A stretch of DNA of 16,112 nucleotides from Methanobrevibacter sp. (lineage in GTDB: Archaea; Methanobacteriota; Methanobacteria; Methanobacteriales; Methanobacteriaceae): NCBI GenBank assembly GCA_017646885.1, contig JAGCLR010000253.1, positions 1-16,112 on the forward strand. Direction: 5' to 3'. Positions 1 to 6,547 of the stretch are shown here, piece by piece. Under the pieces are notes generated by a model, which worked only from the letters and a program-made list of their open reading frames with translations, did not search any database and was not told the DNA's origin. Position 1 is the first letter of the stretch, and every line of letters starts with the position of its first letter. A program made the translations under genes and the position numbers.

Positions 1-285
1 AGGTATTACTTCGGTAAACACGGTTTCAAAAGACCTCAAAAAACTATCCACAAATCTTATCCTGTCAACTTAAACTTCTTGAACGATAAAGCTGAAGAGT
101 TTGTAGAACAAGGAATTGCAACTAAAGAAGATGATGTTATTGTAATTGATGTAACTGAATTAGGTTACAACAAAGTTTTAGCAACCGGATCTCTTGACAT
201 TCCTTTAGTAGTTAAATCTCCTGCATTCTCTGAAGCAGCTATTGAGAAAATAGAAGAAGCTGGCGGAGAAGCTGTAGAATTATAG
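1..285 (+). CDS. rpl15p: Ribosomal protein uL15 (L15p), 3' end only
   Basis: This is the C-terminal 94 residues of large-subunit ribosomal protein uL15; the 5' end lies outside the window. Reading from base 1 the frame is open (RYYFGKHGFKRPQ...) and ends at TAG 283-285. The GKHGFKRP segment and the C-terminal stretch with VTELGYNKVLATG, followed by PLVVKSPAFSEAA and an acidic tail, match the archaeal/eukaryotic uL15 fold, in which the last ~60 residues form the conserved globular end. uL15 sits at the tRNA/exit-side face of the large subunit and is normally the last ribosomal gene before secY in the spc operon, as here. A TTG at 79 is not the start, because the frame and the homology continue upstream of it. 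Identification is firm; only the missing N-terminus limits it. Confidence 0.93.
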   Translation, partial: RYYFGKHGFKRPQKTIHKSYPVNLNFLNDKAEEFVEQGIATKEDDVIVIDVTELGYNKVLATGSLDIPLVVKSPAFSEAAIEKIEEAGGEAVEL

Positions 286-296
286 AACCATCTTTA

Positions 297-386
297 CTGG
301 CCTTCGGCCAGCAAAAGCTGGACCAAAATTCTTTTCACTAGTTTGGGAGTGTTATGCTCTTTAACTAGTTTTCATTTTTTTATTTT
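297..386 (+). terminator. Tandem hairpins and T-run after uL15
   Basis: Twelve bases after the uL15 stop is a perfect 6-bp stem (CTGGCC 297-302, GGCCAG 306-311, loop TTC). It is followed by a longer hairpin with arms ACTAGTT (337-343) and AACTAGT (363-369), extended inward by wobble and GAG/CTC pairs around a GTTAT loop. A T-rich tract follows (369-386). This fits transcription termination of the upstream ribosomal operon and implies that secY has its own promoter. Archaeal termination relies mainly on the T-tract, so the hairpins may instead protect the 3' end of the RNA. Confidence 0.6.
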
Positions 387-856
387 TTGAATTATTTTTA
401 ACAATTTTTAACTATTTTAACTATTTAACTATTTTTAATATTTTTTCTAGTGCTATTCTTAAGCTATTCTTAATGCTATTTTTTAGTTTTAATATTAATT
501 TTTAATTTTAATTTTCATTAATTTCATTAGAATTTAATATTAATTTAATTAATTTTTGTATTATTTATCGAATAGTTTATATTATATAAAAATTATATTT
601 ATTATTAATCTAAAATATTATAATATTATATATAATATATAAGGCGAATTTAGATGAATTTTAATCGCTGATCTTGATCACTTATGTGATTCAATTCTAA
701 TATTTTGGATTTTCAAGAAATTTATTAAATTAAATTTATAACAAATTAAAAAGATTTATTAAAATTAGTAAAATTCAAAGTTGGAATTTAATTTATTCTT
801 ATTATAAATAATTAAAATCTGATTTGAATTAATAGATAATAATTAACGGGGAAAAA
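387..856 (+). other. AT-rich gap upstream of secY, probable promoter and leader
   Basis: There is no gene in this stretch; A/T runs dominate. TATA-like sequence lies at about 622-640 (repeated TATAAT/ATATAT), and a weaker box, ATTATAAATA, lies at 801-810. If the first is used, the secY mRNA would have a leader of almost 200 nt containing a hairpin (TTGATCAC 674-681 paired with GTGATTCAA 686-694, one bulged base, loop TTAT). If the second is used, the leader would be about 25 nt. No ORF with a ribosome site was seen. The choice of promoter is inference. Confidence 0.35.
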
Positions 857-2221
857 ATGATTTTAGAGAATTTTAAGCCTATATTTAAGTTGCTTCCTGA
901 GGTAAAGACTCCTATTCATAGGCAAGACTTCAGTGAAAAGCTTAAATGGACAGCTATAGTTTTAGTTATATATTACTTTTTAACTCAAATTCCTTTATAT
1001 GGTTTGAGTCCAGCTGCAGTTGACCAATTTGCTCAATTAAGAGCTGTAATGGCAGGTAGTTTTGGATCAATACTTACTTTAGGTATCGGTCCTATTGTAA
1101 CTGCATCCATTGTATTGCAACTATTGGTCGGTGCAAAAATATTAAATTTAGACTTATCTCAACATGAACATAAGGCTATGTTTCAAAGTACTCAAAAATT
1201 ATTAGCTATTTTATTCACAATATTCGAGGCAGCAGTTTTAGTGCTTACTGGAAGTTTAGTGCCTATTGACAATTCATTTTATGGTATCATGATTCTCCAA
1301 TTGGTTATTGGAGCTATTTTAATCTTATATCTTGATGAAGTTGTATCCAAATGGGGATTCGGTAGTGGTGTAGGATTGTTCATTGCTGCGGGTGTAGCAC
1401 AAACAATTATTACCGGAACATTCAACTTCTTGCCTGCAACTGCAGCATCTACTACTGCTTCAGGTATTCTCCCTGGATTTATCCAATCCATTATCGGAGG
1501 AGCTCCTAATTTCGCTATATTGATTCCATTGATTGCAACAATCATTGTATTCTTGATGGCTGTATATGGTGAAAGTATGAGAATAGAAATTCCTATTTCT
1601 CATGGTCAAGTAAGAGGACACGGTAGAATCAGAGGATCTGTAGGTAAATATCCTTTGAAATTCATTTACGCAAGTAACATGCCGGTTATTTTAACAAGTG
1701 CGCTTCTTGTTAACATTTCACTTTTCGCTAGTGTATTCCAGAAACTCGGTTTCCCTATATTAGGTCAAGTTTCCGGTGGAAGACCGATTAGTGGGCTTGC
1801 TTTATGGTTAACCACTCCAAATAGCTTAAGCGTATTGTTTACCAATCCATTGAGAGTGTTATTCTATGGTATTTTCTTCTTAGCTTGTTGTGTGCTTTTC
1901 TCATGGTTATGGGTAGAAATCAGTGGTTCTTTAAATGCAAAGGAAGTTGCTAAGCAACTTTATAACTCAGGTATACAAATCCCTGGTTTCAGAAGCAGTA
2001 AAAGACAACTTTATATGATTATGAAAAAGTATATTCCAGCTCTTACAATTCTCGGTGGTTTGTTTGTAGGTATATTGGCATTTATTGCTGACTTAACCGG
2101 TGCTCTTGGTGGAGGTACTGGTGTATTGCTTACTGTAGGTATTGTTTACAAGCTTTACGAGGAAATTGCTCAAGAGCAACTTATGGAAATGCACCCAATG
2201 TTAAGAAGAGTATTTGAATAA
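857..2221 (+). CDS. secY: Protein translocase channel subunit SecY (Sec61 alpha)
   Basis: This is the pore subunit of the Sec translocon in the cytoplasmic membrane; it works with SecE and Sec61beta to export or insert nascent proteins. The product has 454 residues, the usual archaeal SecY length. The N-terminus is amphipathic and cytoplasmic (MILENFKPIFKLLPEVKTP). Ten hydrophobic segments can be traced, beginning at about residue 31-48 (WTAIVLVIYYFLTQIPLYGL), with the plug/TM2 region at about 60-93. The cytoplasmic loop at about 238-266 contains the basic GQVRGHGRIRG stretch, in the place where SecY binds ribosome and partner. The C-terminus (YEEIAQEQLMEMHP) is typical of archaeal SecY. The ATG follows a weak GGGGA site at 848-852. 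In compact archaeal genomes it follows uL15 directly; here a 571-bp gap with a probable terminator separates them. Confidence 0.96.
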   Translation: MILENFKPIFKLLPEVKTPIHRQDFSEKLKWTAIVLVIYYFLTQIPLYGLSPAAVDQFAQLRAVMAGSFGSILTLGIGPIVTASIVLQLLVGAKILNLDLSQHEHKAMFQSTQKLLAILFTIFEAAVLVLTGSLVPIDNSFYGIMILQLVIGAILILYLDEVVSKWGFGSGVGLFIAAGVAQTIITGTFNFLPATAASTTASGILPGFIQSIIGGAPNFAILIPLIATIIVFLMAVYGESMRIEIPISHGQVRGHGRIRGSVGKYPLKFIYASNMPVILTSALLVNISLFASVFQKLGFPILGQVSGGRPISGLALWLTTPNSLSVLFTNPLRVLFYGIFFLACCVLFSWLWVEISGSLNAKEVAKQLYNSGIQIPGFRSSKRQLYMIMKKYIPALTILGGLFVGILAFIADLTGALGGGTGVLLTVGIVYKLYEEIAQEQLMEMHPMLRRVFE

Positions 2222-2315
2222 TCTTGATTGAAAAATCTGATTAAATAATCTTGAAATAATGTTTCAATGAATTATTGGATCATATTCAAATACATATTTA
2301 GATTAGAAGGATTTT

Positions 2316-2356
2316 GGAAATGATTTATCAATCATTCCTTTATTTTTTCTTTTTGT
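2316..2356 (+). terminator. Hairpin plus T-run after secY
   Basis: GGAA(A)TGAT at 2316-2324 pairs with ATCATTCC at 2331-2338 (8 bp, one bulged A, loop TTATCA). TTTATTTTTTCTTTTT follows directly. This is a terminator-like element about 95 bp after the secY stop and just before adkA. It suggests separate transcription of secY and adkA, although no convincing TATA box remains in the 58 bp before adkA, so partial read-through is likely. Confidence 0.55.
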
Positions 2357-2414
2357 GATTATTATTAGTTAATTTGAAAATTTAATTTTAATGTTTAATG
2401 TGAGAGGGATTTAA

Positions 2415-2972
2415 ATGAAATTAGTAGTTTTAACTGGAATTCCAGGTTCTGGAAGTACAACTGTACTTAAAAAGACATTAGAAGAAGTTGATTATCTTCA
2501 TTTAAACTATGGAGATATCATGACTGAAATCGCTGTAGAAAAAGGCCTTGTTGAAAATAGGGATGAGTTAAGAAAATTACCTGCTGACACTCAAAAGGAG
2601 ATTCAAAAGGAAGCAGGTCTCAGAATTAAGGAAAGATCCGAATCTGAAAATGTAATTGTTGACACTCATTGTACTATTAGCACACCTGCTGGTTTCTTGC
2701 CAGGTCTTCCTAAATGGGTATTGGAAGGATTAAATCCTGACACTTTCATTTTAGTTGAAGCTCATCCTGATGAGATCATGGTTAGAAGAATGAGTGATGA
2801 AACCAGACAAAGAGATGCTGAAAAGGCAAAGGATATTCAGTTACATCAAGAAATGAACAGAGCTGCAGCTATGGCTTATGCTACTTTAACTGGAGCAACT
2901 GTAAAGATTATTAATAATCATGATAATCATTTGCCATCAACCGTTAGAAAAATGGTTGATCTCTTAAAATAA
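2415..2972 (+). CDS. adkA: Archaeal-type adenylate kinase AdkA
   Basis: This enzyme interconverts ATP + AMP and 2 ADP in the cytoplasm. The 185-residue product begins MKLVVLTGIPGSGSTT. The phosphate-binding loop at residues 8-15 (GIPGSGST) lacks the usual Walker A lysine, as is typical of the archaeal AdkA family, which is distinct from bacterial Adk. Residues about 81-90 (VIVDTHCTIS) and 116-135 (EAHPDEIMVRRMSDETRQRD) correspond to the Walker B/core and arginine-rich LID-like regions. The start is ATG 2415 behind GAGAGGG (2402-2408). Its place after secY is the classic position of adk in both bacterial and archaeal spc operons. The family differs in length and in quaternary structure from bacterial Adk, the archaeal enzymes being trimers. 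Confidence 0.93.
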   Translation: MKLVVLTGIPGSGSTTVLKKTLEEVDYLHLNYGDIMTEIAVEKGLVENRDELRKLPADTQKEIQKEAGLRIKERSESENVIVDTHCTISTPAGFLPGLPKWVLEGLNPDTFILVEAHPDEIMVRRMSDETRQRDAEKAKDIQLHQEMNRAAAMAYATLTGATVKIINNHDNHLPSTVRKMVDLLK

Positions 2973-3006
2973 TCAAATAGATTATTTTAGTTTAAAATGA
3001 ATTTTT

Positions 3007-3060
3007 AATAATTAGATTTTTTCTAATTATTTTAAATTTTTATTATTTTAGCATTTGATT
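3007..3060 (+). terminator. Hairpin and T-rich tract after adkA
   Basis: AATAATTAG (3007-3015) pairs perfectly with CTAATTATT (3023-3031) around a T-rich loop, and T-rich sequence follows to about 3050. It lies 35 bp after the adkA stop, so a 3'-end or terminator function is the simplest reading. Confidence 0.5.
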
Positions 3061-3157
3061 AGTTGATACTTTAAATTATTAATTTATAAATTTGTAAAAA
3101 ATTTATAACTTAATAGTTTATTGTATTTTTAAATAATTTATGAAATTAGAATCAAGC

Positions 3158-3168
3158 ATAATATATTA
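3158..3168 (+). promoter_or_regulatory. TATA box candidate for the DUF106 gene
   Basis: CATAATATATTA-type sequence lies about 85 bp before the start codon. Archaeal initiation ~25 bp downstream would give a leader of about 55 nt. The assignment rests on motif and position only; the surrounding DNA is AT-rich, so chance matches are possible. Confidence 0.4.
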
Positions 3169-3246
3169 ATTATGTAATGTTTGAAATTTGTAAAAAAATA
3201 AAATTATAATTTACTATTAAAAATTATTAAACATGTGAGGAATGAA

Positions 3247-3855
3247 ATGGCGTATCAAGGTAGTTTTTTATTAGGTATTTCCTGGCTTCAACCAGTGTTT
3301 GATGCTATGAATGCTGTTCTTAATCCATTAGTTCAAATGGATCCTACCCCTAATAATCCAGTGCTTACTGTATTTGTGATATCACTTATCATATCCCTTT
3401 TAACAGTAACCGCTCAAAAATTATTAGTGGATCAGGATAAGATGAATGAAATGCAAGCTAAATCAAAAGCTTTGCAAAAAGAGTTAAGAGAAGCTCAAGC
3501 TAGTGGAGACTCTAAACAGATGGCAAAGGTTCAAGCTAAACAAATGGATATGATGTCAGACCAATCTGAAATTATGAAAATGTCATTTAGACCAATGATT
3601 GTTACCATGATTCCAATCTTATTAATCTTTGCTTGGATGTGGCAATCTTCAATAAGAAACATTATTGTTGTATTTCCTCCAGCTGTTTATTATTGTACTT
3701 TAACTCCGATTTTCCACTCATTAGGGCAAATGCTTTATGGTGGTAACATAACTACCATTCCATATGGAATCGGATGGTTATGGTGGTACTTCATTTGTAC
3801 ATTTGGAATGTCACAAATCATTAGGAAATTTATGGGATTCAAAAACGGTTTCTAA
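3247..3855 (+). CDS. DUF106 membrane insertase (EMC3/TMCO1, YidC-like)
   Basis: This is an integral membrane protein of the archaeal DUF106 family, a member of the Oxa1/YidC/EMC3/TMCO1 superfamily that inserts proteins into membranes beside the Sec channel. The 202-residue product has a TM segment at about 38-57 (PVLTVFVISLIISLLTVTAQ). A long charged coiled-coil region follows at about 62-112 (MNEMQAKSKALQKELREAQ and repeated Q/K/M heptads), as expected for the cytosolic hairpin. TM2 lies at about 115-133 and TM3 at about 172-192, so the topology is the minimal three-helix insertase core. ATG 3247 is preferred over GTG 3235 because GAGG (3237-3240) is its ribosome site and overlaps the GTG. 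Its neighbourhood (secY, adkA, eL34) is the normal archaeal location and supports a role in co-translational membrane insertion. Confidence 0.88.
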   Translation: MAYQGSFLLGISWLQPVFDAMNAVLNPLVQMDPTPNNPVLTVFVISLIISLLTVTAQKLLVDQDKMNEMQAKSKALQKELREAQASGDSKQMAKVQAKQMDMMSDQSEIMKMSFRPMIVTMIPILLIFAWMWQSSIRNIIVVFPPAVYYCTLTPIFHSLGQMLYGGNITTIPYGIGWLWWYFICTFGMSQIIRKFMGFKNGF

Positions 3856-3950
3856 ATTTTGAAAAATTCATGAAATTTGATTTTGAAATTTTTTCATCAA
3901 AAAATTCTTTAAAATTTCATTTTTTCAAGTAAAAAATTTAGCAAATCTTT

Positions 3951-4016
3951 TTCTTATTGTTTAATAAGAATAAAATTCTATTAAATTGAAAGTTTTTTAA
4001 AACTATTCAATTTAAT
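3951..4016 (+). repeat. Two adjacent strong inverted repeats
   Basis: The first hairpin has arms TTCTTATT (3951-3958) and AATAAGAA (3963-3970) with loop GTTT. The second has a 17-bp arm starting at 3980 (ending AGTTTT) paired to 3999-4016 with one bulged A. No clear T-tract follows, so they are not a textbook terminator. They lie about 95-160 bp after the DUF106 stop and may stabilise the mRNA 3' end. Confidence 0.5.
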
Positions 4017-4380
4017 CAATCGTAAAATTAATTTAATTATACTTAGTTGCTACTATTTATTTAACTGACTTGTTGATGTAGATAACCTTCAGTATATTCA
4101 TCAATCTAAGTTATTTTCTAGTTTCAATCAAGAAATAAAATTAAAATTTGAAAAAAATCATAATCCCAAAAAGTACGATATATGTAATACTAAATTTTGG
4201 TAAATTTTTAATGATTGGCATGTTAAGTGGGAATTGCCTACTTAATTTGGGTTGTTGAAAATTGCCAGGATTTTAAAATTTAATTTCTATAATTTTTCTA
4301 AGAAAAAAAGATCAAGCTTTGAAAAAATTGTAGATTTTAAAAGAGGTTTGGATTTTCGAGAAAAAATATAGAAAACAGTA
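4017..4380 (+). other. Hairpin-bearing AT-rich gap, possible small RNA
   Basis: There is no protein gene in this part of the 775-bp gap between the DUF106 gene and eL34. A TATA-like GATATATG (about 4176-4183) precedes a hairpin with a perfect-to-wobble 9-bp stem (TTAAGTGGG 4223-4231, CCTACTTAA 4237-4245, loop AATTG). An outer 5-6-bp stem encloses it (TTGGCA 4215-4220, TGCCAG 4263-4268). A weaker stem lies at 4073-4078/4099-4104. The segment around 4215-4270 is less AT-rich than its surroundings, which is a common sign of a structured RNA in AT-rich archaea. No known RNA family was recognised. Confidence 0.3.
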
Positions 4381-4381
4381 A

Positions 4382-4392
4382 AGTATATATTA
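4382..4392 (+). promoter_or_regulatory. TATA box candidate for eL34-cmk-eL14
   Basis: AGTATATATTA is identical to the box upstream of the glutamate synthase operon (10511-10521). It would start a transcript near 4415 with a leader of about 215 nt. A second possible box, TTTTATATTTA, lies at 4534-4544 and would give a leader of about 65 nt. Which one is used cannot be decided from sequence. Confidence 0.45.
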
Positions 4393-4562
4393 GTTAAATA
4401 TCATATTAAATAGTGTTAATCATTTAACTAAATGAATTTTAATTTATTTTTGAATTCATTCTAATTTTATGATACTTTTTTCATGATATTTTTCAAAATA
4501 TCTTTTATTCAATATTTTCAGATATTTAAGATATTTTATATTTATTATGTATTTTACTTCAA

Positions 4563-4601
4563 ATCTACAGATTAAGACAATTTGATATACGATTTGTAGA
4601 T
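4563..4601 (+). promoter_or_regulatory. Hairpin just upstream of the eL34 ribosome site
   Basis: ATCTACAGATT (4563-4573) pairs with GATTTGTAGAT (4591-4601), 11 bp including two G-T pairs, with a 17-nt loop. It ends 20 nt before the AGGTGAG ribosome site (4621-4627). It would be in the mRNA leader whichever upstream TATA box is used. A translational control role is possible but unproven. Confidence 0.4.
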
Positions 4602-4630
4602 ATTTTTAAAAAAACAAATTAGGTGAGAAC

Positions 4631-4897
4631 ATGCCTGCAAATAGATTTAGATCAAGATCATATAAAAGAACAAATACAAAGACTCCTGGTGGAGTTAATG
4701 TTTTAAGATATAAAAAGAAAAAACCATCTAAGCATGTATGTGCTGAATGTGGTGCTGTATTACATGGTGTTCCAAGAGGACGTCCTTACGAGATTGGCAA
4801 ATTAGCAAAATCTCAAAAAAGACCTAACCGTCCATTTGGTGGATACTTATGTCCAAAATGTGCTCGTAAACATTTCAAAGATGAGGCAAGAAAATAA
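4631..4897 (+). CDS. rpl34e: Ribosomal protein eL34 (L34e)
   Basis: This is a zinc-binding large-subunit protein found only in archaea and eukaryotes. The 88 residues match the usual archaeal length. The N-terminus is strongly basic ([21 protein letters not shown]), followed by [16 protein letters not shown] (CxxC about 37-40) and, at about 74-77, a second CPKC that completes a four-cysteine zinc site. The [26 protein letters not shown] stretch between them is the family signature. The start ATG follows a near-perfect AGGTGAG (4621-4627). Its stop overlaps the cmk start (TAATG at 4895-4899), so the two genes are translationally coupled. The eL34-cmk-eL14 order is standard in many Euryarchaeota. 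Confidence 0.96.
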   Translation: MPANRFRSRSYKRTNTKTPGGVNVLRYKKKKPSKHVCAECGAVLHGVPRGRPYEIGKLAKSQKRPNRPFGGYLCPKCARKHFKDEARK

Positions 4898-5415
4898 TGA
4901 TAATAGCAATCGGTGGGACAGCAGGTAGTGGAACTACAACTGCTGCAAAGGTATTATCTGAAAAATTAAACATTCCGTTTGTCTCTGCTGGAGGCATCTT
5001 TAGAGAGATGGCTGCAGAGAGGGGTATGACTCCTGTGGAATTCGGAAAATTTGCTGAAAATAATACTGACATCGATATAGAGATTGATAATAGACAAGCT
5101 GAACTTGCACGTGAAGCTCAAGATCTTATTGTTGAAGGAAGACTTTCTGCATATTTCGTTGATGCAGATTTAAAGGTTTGCTTTACTGCTCCTTTAGATG
5201 TTAGAGCTAAAAGGGTATGTGAAAGAGAAGACAAATCAATTGAGCTTGCAAAAGAGGAAATTCTTTCCCGTGAAGAAAGTGAAGCTTTAAGATATATGGA
5301 TATTCATAACATAGATATTAGAAATATGGATATTTATGATTTAATTATAAATACTGACAGCTTTGATCCTGACAGTATTGCGGAAATTATTTTAACAACA
5401 ATAAAGGTGATATAA
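4897..5415 (+). CDS. cmk: Cytidylate (CMP/dCMP) kinase, archaeal type
   Basis: It phosphorylates CMP and dCMP with ATP in pyrimidine salvage and nucleotide supply. The 172-residue protein starts [15 protein letters not shown]; the phosphate loop at residues 7-14 lacks the usual Walker A lysine, a feature of the archaeal Cmk family, which is close to archaeal adenylate kinase. The central DLIVEGRLSAYFVD segment (about 68-85) is the nucleoside-binding/Walker B region, and RAKRVCEREDKS (about 104-115) supplies the LID arginines. The ATG at 4897 shares its A with the eL34 stop codon, and GAGG (4883-4886) inside eL34 is the likely ribosome site. Its own stop is again overlapped by eL14 in the same TAATG manner, indicating one mRNA and coupled translation. 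Confidence 0.93.
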   Translation: MIIAIGGTAGSGTTTAAKVLSEKLNIPFVSAGGIFREMAAERGMTPVEFGKFAENNTDIDIEIDNRQAELAREAQDLIVEGRLSAYFVDADLKVCFTAPLDVRAKRVCEREDKSIELAKEEILSREESEALRYMDIHNIDIRNMDIYDLIINTDSFDPDSIAEIILTTIKVI

Positions 5416-5582
5416 TGGCAGCTATAGAAGTTGGTAGAAAATGTATTAAAACTGCTGGAAGAGAAGCAGGTAAAGAATGTGAAATTGTTGCAATCATTGA
5501 TGAAAACTTCGTAGAAGTAAAAGGAGACGAAGTTAAAAACAGACGTTGTAACATTAACCATTTAGAACCTATCATGGAATAA
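5415..5582 (+). CDS. rpl14e: Ribosomal protein eL14 (L14e), short form
   Basis: This is an archaeal/eukaryotic large-subunit protein with a KOW/SH3-like fold. The frame from ATG 5415 gives 55 residues: MAAIEVGRKCIKTAGREAG at the start, then an EIVAIIDENFVEVKGDEVKNR core and the family ending RRCNINHLEP, then IME and stop TAA 5580-5582. The whole conserved core is present, but the C-terminal tail is shorter than the ~75 or more residues I recall for other archaeal eL14 proteins. GGTGAT (5405-5410) is the ribosome site, and the ATG overlaps the cmk stop (TAATG). The last codons lie inside a perfect 9-bp hairpin. The match to L14e is clear; whether the short tail is typical of this genus cannot be judged here. 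Confidence 0.92.
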   Translation: MAAIEVGRKCIKTAGREAGKECEIVAIIDENFVEVKGDEVKNRRCNINHLEPIME

Positions 5583-5596
5583 GTTTGTTATTCCAT
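5574..5596 (+). terminator. Perfect hairpin spanning the eL14 stop codon
   Basis: ATGGAATAA (5574-5582), which includes the stop codon, pairs perfectly with TTATTCCAT (5588-5596) around loop GTTTG. A weak T-rich stretch follows only at about 5620-5640. It may define the mRNA 3' end or affect termination of translation. Confidence 0.45.
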
Positions 5597-5638
5597 AATT
5601 CTAAATTCTAGTTAGTTTACATTTTACTTTTTTAACTT

Positions 5639-5649
5639 TTTATATATTA
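5639..5649 (+). promoter_or_regulatory. Strong TATA box downstream of eL14
   Basis: TTTATATATTA is identical to the glnA TATA box at 8809-8819. Initiation would fall near 5670. The next gene, the exonuclease, starts 217 bp beyond that point, and a hairpin plus T-run (5680-5720) lies between them. Confidence 0.5.
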
Positions 5650-5679
5650 AAATCAAAGCACATTTTTGTGTATTAGATA

Positions 5680-5720
5680 GGAATTCATCATTTGATGAGT
5701 TCTAAATTTTTTCTTTTTTT
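5680..5720 (+). terminator. Terminator-like hairpin with long T-run
   Basis: GGAATTCATC (5680-5689) pairs with GATGAGTTCT (5693-5702) with G-T pairs and a 4-nt ATTT loop. It is followed by AAATTTTTTCTTTTTTT. It resembles an intrinsic terminator more closely than any other element in the window. It either ends the eL34 operon or closes a ~50-nt transcript begun by the TATA box just upstream. The remaining sequence to 5886 is AT-rich with no recognised feature except a weak ACTTATAATA at about 5850-5860. Confidence 0.6.
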
Positions 5721-5886
5721 AAATTACTTTTTTTATTTATTTTTACTATTTTTATTATTTTATATTAGCTATTTTTTAGTTCTTTAGTTATTTTTATAAA
5801 TTATTAAAATTAAAATAATATTATTAAATTATTAAATAAATTGACTAAATTACTTATAATAAAATAAACTTATTTTGAGGAGTATT

Positions 5887-6438
5887 ATGTCCAGAAGGTT
5901 TGCAGTTATAGACACAGAAACAAATTGGAAAGATGAAGTGATGTCCATAGGTGTTTTGATTGCAAGATCCAAGAATTTTGAAAGAACTGATTCTCGCTAT
6001 TACATCTTGCCTAGAGCAGAAAAGATAGGTGGAATGTATTCAAGTTCAATGAGAATGACAAAGCATGAAATCATTACAAAGCATAGGCCAGATGCTATTG
6101 ATGATTTAAAGGATTTGCTTAATTCAAATGGTGTTAAGGATCTACTTGCTTACAATGCCTCTTTTGATAAACGTCATTTACCTGAACTTCACGATGGCTT
6201 TTCTTGGAGAGACATAATGAAAGTTGCTGCTTATAAACAGCATAATCCACATATTCCTAATCATTTGCCTTGTTGTGGAACTGGTAGATTAAGAAGAGGA
6301 TATGGTGTTGAGCAAATGCTTAGAATATTGGGAAAAAAGGATTATAGTGAAACTCATAATGCGATTGTAGATGCAAGAGATGAGTTAATGATTATGAAAA
6401 AATTAGGATATGATATCGATTATTATCCTGAGATTTAA
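5887..6438 (+). CDS. DEDDh-family 3'-5' exonuclease (RNase T/DnaQ-like)
   Basis: This is a predicted single-domain exonuclease of the RNase T/DnaQ superfamily, 183 residues, probably cytoplasmic. Motif Exo I is AVIDTETN (Asp9, Glu11), Exo II is AYNASFDKRHL (Asn90, Asp94) and Exo III is ETHNAIVDARDEL (His157, Asp162), so the four metal-binding acids and the general-base histidine of the DEDDh class are all present. The extra CC at about 129-130 (NHLPCCGTGRLRRGYG) is not a family motif. The substrate (DNA end or RNA) cannot be told from sequence. ATG 5887 is chosen because TGAGGAG (5876-5882) is an ideal ribosome site; an in-frame TTG at 5875 overlaps that site. It is a stand-alone gene, convergent with the deaminase gene. 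Confidence 0.85.
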   Translation: MSRRFAVIDTETNWKDEVMSIGVLIARSKNFERTDSRYYILPRAEKIGGMYSSSMRMTKHEIITKHRPDAIDDLKDLLNSNGVKDLLAYNASFDKRHLPELHDGFSWRDIMKVAAYKQHNPHIPNHLPCCGTGRLRRGYGVEQMLRILGKKDYSETHNAIVDARDELMIMKKLGYDIDYYPEI

Positions 6439-6547
6439 TGCTCCAATTGATAAAAAAATAAAAAAATAGGTATGATTAACTCTTTTTTTAAAAAATATTA
6501 AAAATAAAAAAATAGTGAAAAAATATTAAAAATAAAAAAGATTTTTT
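6439..6547. terminator. Convergent T-run terminators with a 22-bp direct repeat
   Basis: This is the gap between the two convergent genes. TCTTTTTTT (6481-6489) can end the plus-strand exonuclease transcript. A 22-bp A-rich direct repeat (6490-6511 and 6518-6539) reads as poly-U-rich RNA from the minus strand and can end the deaminase transcript. Multiple U-runs are the usual archaeal termination signal. Confidence 0.55.

Noticed and set aside
575..640. Dense palindromic TATA/ATAT sequence as a replication origin or binding array
   Set aside because: It is simple A/T sequence of a kind expected by chance in this genome; there is no repeated origin-box motif or cdc6 gene nearby.
2316..2338. 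GGAA...TTCC pair as an NrpR operator before adkA
   Set aside because: The spacer is 15 bases instead of 6, and the pair forms the base of a terminator-like hairpin followed by a T-run.
3235..3246. GTG start adding four residues to the DUF106 protein
   Set aside because: The GTG overlaps the GAGG ribosome site that serves ATG 3247.
4221..4259. 12-codon frame (ATG at 4221 region) as a leader peptide
   Set aside because: It has no ribosome site, lies hundreds of bases from the next gene, and its bases are explained by the hairpin at 4215-4268.
5334..5575. Minus-strand open frames opposite the end of cmk and eL14
   Set aside because: They are low-complexity shadows of two well-recognised plus-strand genes and have no ribosome site or recognisable domains.
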